From contig ARYC01017498.1 in the NCBI GenBank assembly GCA_000711775.1, forward strand, positions 20,377-84,376: DNA of 64,000 bases, given 5' to 3'. Under the pieces are notes generated by a model. That model had not been told where the DNA came from. It worked only from the letters and a program-made list of their open reading frames with translations, and did not search any database. The position numbers and the translations under genes were made by a program. Of this stretch, positions 58,358 through 64,000 are shown in pieces; position 1 is the first letter of the stretch, and every line of letters starts with the position of its first letter. Source of the stretch: Oxytricha trifallax (Eukaryota; Ciliophora; Spirotrichea; Sporadotrichida; Oxytrichidae).

Positions 58358-59052
58358 GTAATGGCAATGGTACGAACCCGGAATCTTTCGAAATAAAGGA
58401 CTTGTTGGCTACATTCAAAAAAATGACAGACTCATAAATTCTATAAGAAACCAGATTCTCTACTGAACTATCTAAACGTCTGGTTACTACAAATGAAGAT
58501 TTCATAGCAAGTTTGATAAACAGAAATGTCCGTATTCTGCCAGATTAATTGAGGACTCTACAGGATATCAGCAAATCTTCCAAGTAACTTCTGTAAAAAT
58601 ATGAGAACCAGCTTCTGTTGTAGACTCAGAGTAAAACTAGTTACGATGAACGAAAGAATTCAGTAATCTAGTTTATTAACTAATTTCTCAATAATTATAA
58701 CTAATCGTGTTAATAAGGCGACTACTTTAAAGTCTTCACTTCTCAGGATGAGGATTAGAATAGCAGTTTAAAGACTTCCCACTAATTGATTAAGAGGCTA
58801 CTGAAAAACTTATTAATAAGTTTAAATAAAGTGTGAAACTTGATGATACTGTGCTCAATAGAAATTCACTTTAATTCTAGTCTGAGGTGTAGGCATACAA
58901 AGACTAGCAGGTAAAGATCCGTCAATCAAAAGTAAACCAGAGAGAGATCCAAGTCAGAGAAGAAAGAGCAAACCATCGACGTTGGAACTGAGGATGTTTA
59001 GTAGCTTGAAGAATCCAAGAAAACGTTCACTCAAGAAAGCCAAAACGTTTGA
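58315..59052 (+). CDS. Unknown protein, continuation with frame changes
   Basis: The frame from ATG 58315 (MHSYNMLGLNNQCMSNG) continues with helical sequence (SFEIKDLLATFKKM, TTNEDFIASLINRNV) and the segment QFINQFLNNYNQ. Near 58757 the open sequence passes to another frame (FKDFPLIDQEATEKLINKF), and near 58950 to a third (SEKKEQTIDVGTEDVQQLEE), ending in TGA at 59050-59052. Three frames with equally protein-like sequence indicate indels or unrecognised small introns rather than separate genes. It may be the C-terminal part of the gene starting at 57476. Function not recognised. Confidence 0.45.
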
Positions 59053-59063
59053 CTTTCCAATTT

Positions 59064-60731
59064 ATGAACAAACGCACAGTTGAACAAATGAAAACCTCTG
59101 GAAACATGATAACTTCGACTGCTTTATAGAAATATCCTCAGGATCAGCCCTTCTTACGCTTTGAGTACGTAAAGGCCAGGCCAAAAGCTTTCAGAGAAGC
59201 CTAAATCTACTAACTGGGTAGTATGAAAACTTACTTGCTTGACTGTTACGATCACATTACTCAGCAGCTTTAAGGTGCCTATCAGATCAAGTACTTAGGC
59301 TCTCCCTTCTTTGAAGAATCAGACTATCGCCTTATGTATACTCCTCACTACTCCTAATGCAAAAGAAATAGCTTCAAGATGAATGCCTTCTAGAATAGAA
59401 ATAGAGGAATGGTATTCAACGCCAATTGCATTTTCAAGAGCTCACTTCGAGATGATCCAAATGGCTACTTTTATCTTACTGAAGTTATGGGGTTACTGGC
59501 TATACTTAACGATGCTCCTATGTTCGCCAATACTTTAGCATTCTCAATGATGGTTTGCGGATTGCTCGAGATGAAACCTGAATAGTTCTTGAGCGATTAC
59601 TTCCTAAATCCCCTGAGATTTCCACTCACTTCCGTCTTAAATTGGTGTGCATTTGATTGCAAATTTAGAAGTTACAAAGTTGCTCTTCTATTTAAAAAAG
59701 ATATATTTGATTACGACTTGTACAGGATGCAGAGTATTTGCAGGTTTATCAGTCTCAACAATAAAATATTCAAGCCTTTCTTTGAGGACCGACATGGAAC
59801 TTTGATAGTTGAGCTGATCTACATGTTTGCAGACTCCCCTATTCCATAAAGTCACTTTGCAGTTTTAAGAATTGACAAAGATCGACAAATGCTGCTCATG
59901 TCAAGCAGACAGAAAGTAACCAGATTTCCAGTGATTATCAAGGATGAGAATGACTAAGAGGAGGTGATCATGAGTGTTATCTTGGAGTTGATGAATGACG
60001 ATGGGGCTCTTTCAGGACTCAAGACTGTGTTCACCATCAAAATATATGGCTGTGAGCGTGACTTGACTCCTGTAACTACATTCTTGGGGGCTAAGACAGA
60101 CACCCACATTCTAGCTCGAGAATTTTTCCAAAGGATCTTTAGCTGGTAAGATTTTGACACATCTAATAATTTATAGGTATTCAGGCAAAGAATTGCTTTA
60201 TGCTGTAGTCGACCTAAAACGGCAGCTCGATTATTTGATGATTTAGTCTAGCGCTCTCACATACGAGTATGCTAGTGACGTTGACTACAAAGATGAGGAT
60301 GCGGATGCATGCAGAATGGTTACTTAAGAAACTGATAAAATGACAAAACTGGTGAATGTCATTAATACTCTAAAGGGGCTGCAATAAGAAGATCAAGACC
60401 CTCAATCTTGTGCAGGTAATATTATTCACAAATAGAATTTCTATAGACCATCATGTAAGCCAGCTTAAGGAAAGAATCATACTAAACGAAGCTAAACCCC
60501 TACAATTATGATCCATATTTAATCATCGAAATCAGAGCATAAATCATCGATTTGATGTTGGTTTTAACAAGAAGCACTGATCAAAGTGCAAACTTTTAGC
60601 ATGGCATTCCAGATTTATTGCTAAATTATGGAAGGGAATTTACAAAGGCTTTTATCAAAGCTTTAGATAACATGCTGGTAAATGAGAATGCTCACTTGTA
60701 TGAGTGGATCACTACAAGGTAAGCCCAATGA
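59064..60731 (+). CDS. Unknown protein with two 31-nt introns
   Basis: The frame from ATG 59064 is open for 360 codons with ordinary globular composition (KTYLLDCYDHITQQLQGAYQ, FYLTEVMGLLAILNDAPMF, NPLRFPLTSVLNWCAFDCKF). A 31-nt intron (60146-60176, GTAAG...TATAG) restores the frame to YSGKELLYAVVDLKRQLDYL. A second 31-nt intron (60416-60446) leads to HHVSQLKERIILNEAKP. A run of four C at 60497-60500 then coincides with a one-base frame change into YDPYLIIEIRAQIIDLMLVL.., ending in TGA 60729-60731, or continuing through a possible 37-nt intron (60719-60755). I recognise no family. It is closely packed with its neighbours (11 bp after the previous stop). Confidence 0.6.
60146..60176 (+). other. 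31-nt intron
   Basis: The intron runs from GTAAG to TATAG. Removal joins a 1082-nt exon (2 mod 3) to a downstream frame open for 126 codons, so splicing preserves the reading frame. Confidence 0.7.
60416..60446 (+). other. Probable 31-nt intron
   Basis: The intron runs from GTAAT to TATAG, the same length as the introns at 60146 and 61097. Removal continues the frame into protein-like sequence, up to a C-run frame change at about 60497. Confidence 0.5.
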
Positions 60732-60776
60732 ACTTTTGATTTGTTGTACATATAGAAATTAGGAGGTGTTCGATAA

Positions 60777-63673
60777 ATGGCATCAATACTCTCTGGAGTA
60801 TCTCAACCTCTAACTTCCTCAAGACTTAAGATTGCTCATTTAAATGACAAGTCAAGAATCCACTATCACAAGACCAACGTTCCTCAACTCCCGCCTGCTC
60901 GCGTAACCTAGTTGGTTCGCTATGTTGATGACATACAGCAAGAGATTATTAAAAATGTCGTCTTACCATTAGAAAAACCAGTGCAAAGAACAAAGGAGGA
61001 GTAAAAAGAATTTCATATCAGCCCAATGCTTTAAAAACTGAAAAACTTATTCCCTCAATTCTTTAACATTGCTTCAACCAGACAATCAAATATCAAGTAA
61101 GGATAGTGTGTTGTTAATTATTAATAGTGTTCTATCAAAAATCAGAGAATCAGAACAGCAATTTACAGTTCTTGGCAAACGAGGGGTGAATTAAATCCAT
61201 GGCCTGATTCAACAGAATAGATATTAATCTTCTGGCATTGGTGTTCACAACTAGTACAATCAATCACAGAATGACTAGTTCTCAAACTAGTGCAACTATT
61301 CTCAGCAGAATCAATACAGTCAGAACTATGCAAATGATTTAAGTCAACATCGTGACTCAAGTCTGGTTTCTAATTACAATGCTCCATGCTAATAGAGCCC
61401 TTTGTCTCTTAATAGCTACCCTGTAAACTTAATGAACCAGAACCAATACCAAATTTATCAACAGTAATAAAACCAAAATATCTTATCCAATACTACTGAC
61501 ACGGCTACAAAAAGTTAAGGCTCAACTCACACAGCCCAAATTAGCTCTTAACAAACTATGGGTTTTGGACCAACAAATAGCATACCAGCTCAAAATAATG
61601 CAAGTGGTTCAAATGCTTAGAAGAAAGTTAGCAGACCTAAAAAAGAAGTAAAGCTTAGAAAGCAAATGATAAGAAAAATCTCAAACTTATTGCACCCAAA
61701 TCTAAAGTTGCCTTATAAGAAGAAGATAGTCATACTGATCCAACTTACGTGCCATAACAAACAAAGAAAGTTAAGAAAGGCAATAATCTTACTTAAAGTC
61801 CCATATCAAAAGCAGCTACTGATTAGAACATGCCTTTGGAAGAAAAAATCCTTAGTGGAACTGATTCTGATAATGAGTCTCGTAAACAAGCTGAAAATGT
61901 CAATGCTAATTCAGATTAGTCACAGAGTTTTGCCAATTAGACATAACCCACCTCGATCCAAACTCCCAGCATGATTAGGGATTGCATTAAATAAATCAAT
62001 AAAGTGCCTGATCAAATTCAAAAGCCTTTTGATGACATTTTAATCGAAAAGGGACTCAGCCAAAACGATAGGTACAGTCAAAATAGTTAGAAAGCGCTTC
62101 CACAAGCTCAATCCAGGCAGTTGAATCCTGGTTTCTAGAATCAAAGTGGGAATATCTTCAATTACTTCAGTCCCTAGAAGAGTGATTAAGTGTCTTCAAC
62201 TGCTGCTTAAACCCCAATCAAGATGCAATTCTTAAATAATCAGCACTTTGGTATCATCGGAGATTAGAGATAAGGCCTAATTGGCATGAACTCGAACTCA
62301 TATATGAGCAGTCCAGTTGCAAATCTACCCCTATCTGGTTAAGTCTACTATAATAACTCCCTACAGCAAACTTAACCTTTCTCATAATATCCAAGCCCTG
62401 CAATTAATCCCATAAATCCACTTACGCTTCTTTCTGCCTCGATGCAGCAACTCTAAAATTTGTAATTGGCTTAAAATTCTATCATAGGAAGTGGAAACAA
62501 TCCCTTTATCAATAGTATGAATAACAATTCATAAGTCCTGATAATAAGTCCAGAAAAACTAGAACCCTATAGATGTAAGAAAAGACCCTATAGGTGGTAG
62601 AGAAGAAGGGAATCGAGAAAGGAAACAAAAACAAAAAGGTTCACAAGAGAACTAAAAAACAGAAGAAGAAAGCTGTTCCAAAGGCAAATGTTAAGAAGAG
62701 ACAGTTTCCTGCTTTCAGTGAATTGGTCTAGCAAACATTAATTTAAAACCCCGTTAATCAGAATTCCTCCTCAAAAGTAAATTCTTAAGACGATTTATTG
62801 ATGCGCGTGGAAGAGCCTGATCAAAACGTGTATTTGACCCAACAATACCAAAATTCACTTTCAAAACCCCAGTCTTGCTCTAAGAACTTGAGCGCTAACC
62901 AACTTCAACAGGATTCCCAAGTGCAAGTTGATGGCAACAAAAGGAATGAAGGATTACAACAGTCATAGTATGAGCTTTCGTTCTAAAGACACCCTGGCTG
63001 TTAAGATGACTAAGTTTAGTTCAATGAGTACAACCTGCAGAATTAACAACATGCCAACTCCTCTTAAGAATAATTTGAGGAGATTCAATAAGATGGACTT
63101 AATGAGTAAGATGTTGATGATGATGATTATGTAAAGGGTATGATAGCATTGGGTAGCCACTCTTCTTCTTCTCAGGAAGAGAAACAGCATGAGGAGGAGC
63201 AGAAGTAGTAAGAGTAACTACAAAAGCAGAACCAAGATCAACTACAAGAACATGAGAAAAATTAAGAACTAAATCTGGAAGAGACACAATCAGAACAAGA
63301 AATAGATTAAGATCATCCATCACAACAGCTCTAGATTCAGAAGAAGCTCGAAGAGCAGAAGCAAGAGTAGATCGAAGAGCAGCAAGAGCAGAAGCAAAAG
63401 TAGATCGAAGAGCAGAAGCAAGAGCAACCACAAGAGCAGCAAGAGCAGCAAGAGTAGCAGCAAGAGCAGCAGCAAGTGTAGCAGCAAGAGTAGCAGCAAG
63501 TGCAGCAGCAAGAGCAACCAAGAAATCAACCAGGACCAAACAACAGCAACATAGACCAGGGTGTAGGATTGCCTCAAGACTAGGACAATAAGGCTTTGCC
63601 AGGAAATTCATCAGACATCGTCAAGAAAGATGGAGACAAGGATGGTCTAGATGATGTTGGTCTCCAGTAGTGA
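60777..63673 (+). CDS. Long Gln/Asn-rich protein of unknown function
   Basis: ATG 60777 opens MASILSGVSQPLTSSRLKIA, followed by a helical segment (VTQLVRYVDDIQQEIIKNVV). A 31-nt intron (61097-61127) restores frame exactly into NVLSKIRESEQQFTVLGKRG. Then come long Gln/Asn/Ser-rich stretches, a Lys-rich patch (frame change near 61650 at an A-run), more Gln/Asn-rich sequence, a very basic patch near 62600 (frame change near 62545), an acidic Asp run, and finally repeated Gln-Glu-Gln blocks (63355-63520) before TGA 63671-63673. About 950 residues in total. Low-complexity Gln/Asn-rich proteins are common in ciliates. It may be fused to the upstream gene. The antisense Leu/Ala-rich frames are artefacts of the Gln repeats. 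Confidence 0.6.
61097..61127 (+). other. 31-nt intron
   Basis: The intron runs from GTAAGG to AATAG. The frame before it (open from 60777) and the frame after it (open for over 500 nt) differ, and removal of exactly 31 nt joins them. Confidence 0.75.
63355..63525 (+). repeat. CAA/CAG/GAG-type coding repeat
   Basis: A run of degenerate GAGCAGCAA units encodes Gln and Glu in the frame of the long plus-strand gene. It ends about 150 bases before that gene's stop codon. Confidence 0.8.
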
Positions 63674-63906
63674 AGTTCGTTGCTGCTCTTTCATTTATAA
63701 TATTTCTCAAGTATATTTTCCAAAAACTTAAGTGTTTACTGTTTGACAAGTTATTCTATTTTTTCAATAAGAAAATTACATTTGCTTTAATTCTTACACT
63801 ATTATTATTAATATATGCAATGCTCAATTTATAATAAGTGATTGAGCTATTCTTAAGTCGAATAATTTAAATTAATGATAATAATTGTATTTATCTGGCC
63901 TTTTTA
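63674..63906. other. Short intergenic region
   Basis: A/T-rich spacer of 233 bp between the stop at 63673 and the next start at 63907. No motif is recognised. Confidence 0.4.
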
Positions 63907-64000
63907 ATGCAGCACTCATTCATAACAGACTAAACAGGGTAGAATCTGACTGGCACTCTAGTCCTTCAAATCGTGGATGAATCGCTGGAGCAGTACAGAA
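63907..64000 (+). CDS. Start of a further plus-strand gene, cut by window end
   Basis: ATG 63907 opens MQHSFITDQTGQNLTGTLVL and continues QIVDESLEQYR to the window edge, with TAA and TAG read as Gln. The composition is protein-like. It continues the tightly packed plus-strand series. Too short to identify. Confidence 0.5.

Larger units (their letters stand above)
53179..64000. mobile_element. Putative large multigene element, right end outside window
   Basis: At 53179 the sequence reads TATTGATAAAATA, the terminus of both SF3 elements, followed by loosely similar sequence for about 100 bp. Next comes an array of TGGTCA-type repeats, then densely packed genes: an IS630/Tc1 transposase on the minus strand (54317-57082) diverging from a plus-strand set (57476-63673 and a further start at 63907). 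Coding density is far higher than anywhere else in the window. No right end is seen. That these parts form a single mobile element is inference; the plus-strand genes could instead be ordinary somatic genes next to a transposase. Confidence 0.45.

Noticed and set aside
63099..63611. Minus-strand Ala/Leu-rich frames of 170 and 85 residues
   Set aside because: They are antisense readings of the Gln/Glu repeat of the plus-strand gene, which has consistent non-repeat sequence on both sides in its own frame.
1..64000. tRNA, rRNA or other structured RNA genes
   Set aside because: No cloverleaf with conserved box motifs or rRNA-like sequence was recognised by eye; a covariance-model scan would be needed to exclude them.

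Overview
This is an AT-rich eukaryotic window that reads as germline (micronuclear) DNA of a ciliate, most likely a hypotrich spirotrich. Long reading frames only appear when TAA and TAG are read as Gln and TGA is the sole stop. Several introns are only 31-37 nt. Most of the recognisable content is transposons of the TBE (telomere-bearing element) type known from Oxytricha: about 4.1 kb, roughly 80-bp terminal inverted repeats (TIRs) beginning CAAAACCC, a 3-bp ANT target duplication, and three genes in fixed order (IS630/Tc1-type transposase, a divergent small 'p22' gene on the opposite strand, and a zinc-finger gene fused to a C-terminal catalytic domain).

Layout. 1-3.2 kb: AT-rich, nothing assigned. 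3.2-3.6 kb: a 419-bp foldback element. 3.9-8.35 kb: TBE-like element A, inserted in a ~73-bp tandem repeat. 10.2-12.2 kb: short coding-like segments of unknown genes, perhaps macronuclear-destined pieces. 13.1-14 kb: a broken transposase. 14.7-16.7 kb: a TIR element encoding a superfamily-3 (Rep-like) helicase. 16.7-31.7 kb: AT-rich, with a few coding fragments. 31.75-35.8 kb: TBE-like element B. 35.8-42.7 kb: TBE-like element C, carrying a second SF3-helicase element inside it. 44.9-48.8 kb: TBE-like gene set D, whose zinc-finger gene ends in an MT-A70 adenine methyltransferase domain instead of a kinase. 49.7-50.7 kb: a 987-bp foldback with C-rich tips. 53.2 kb to the end: a large multigene block with an array of GTGGTCA-type repeats, an unusually long split transposase on the minus strand, and intron-bearing plus-strand genes coding for unrecognised, partly Gln/Asn-rich proteins.

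The two most interesting systems are (i) the TBE-like family whose third gene keeps its zinc fingers but varies its enzyme: kinase in A and B, apparent pseudokinase in C, MT-A70 methyltransferase in D; and (ii) two TIR-bounded elements with an SF3 helicase as their only recognised gene, whose TIRs carry iteron-like short repeats, a combination expected of Rep-type replication rather than DDE transposition. Many copies are broken by single-base frameshifts, several at homopolymer runs, so decay and sequencing error cannot be separated from the sequence alone. All translations were made by eye; exact starts, ends and intron borders are approximate unless stated.
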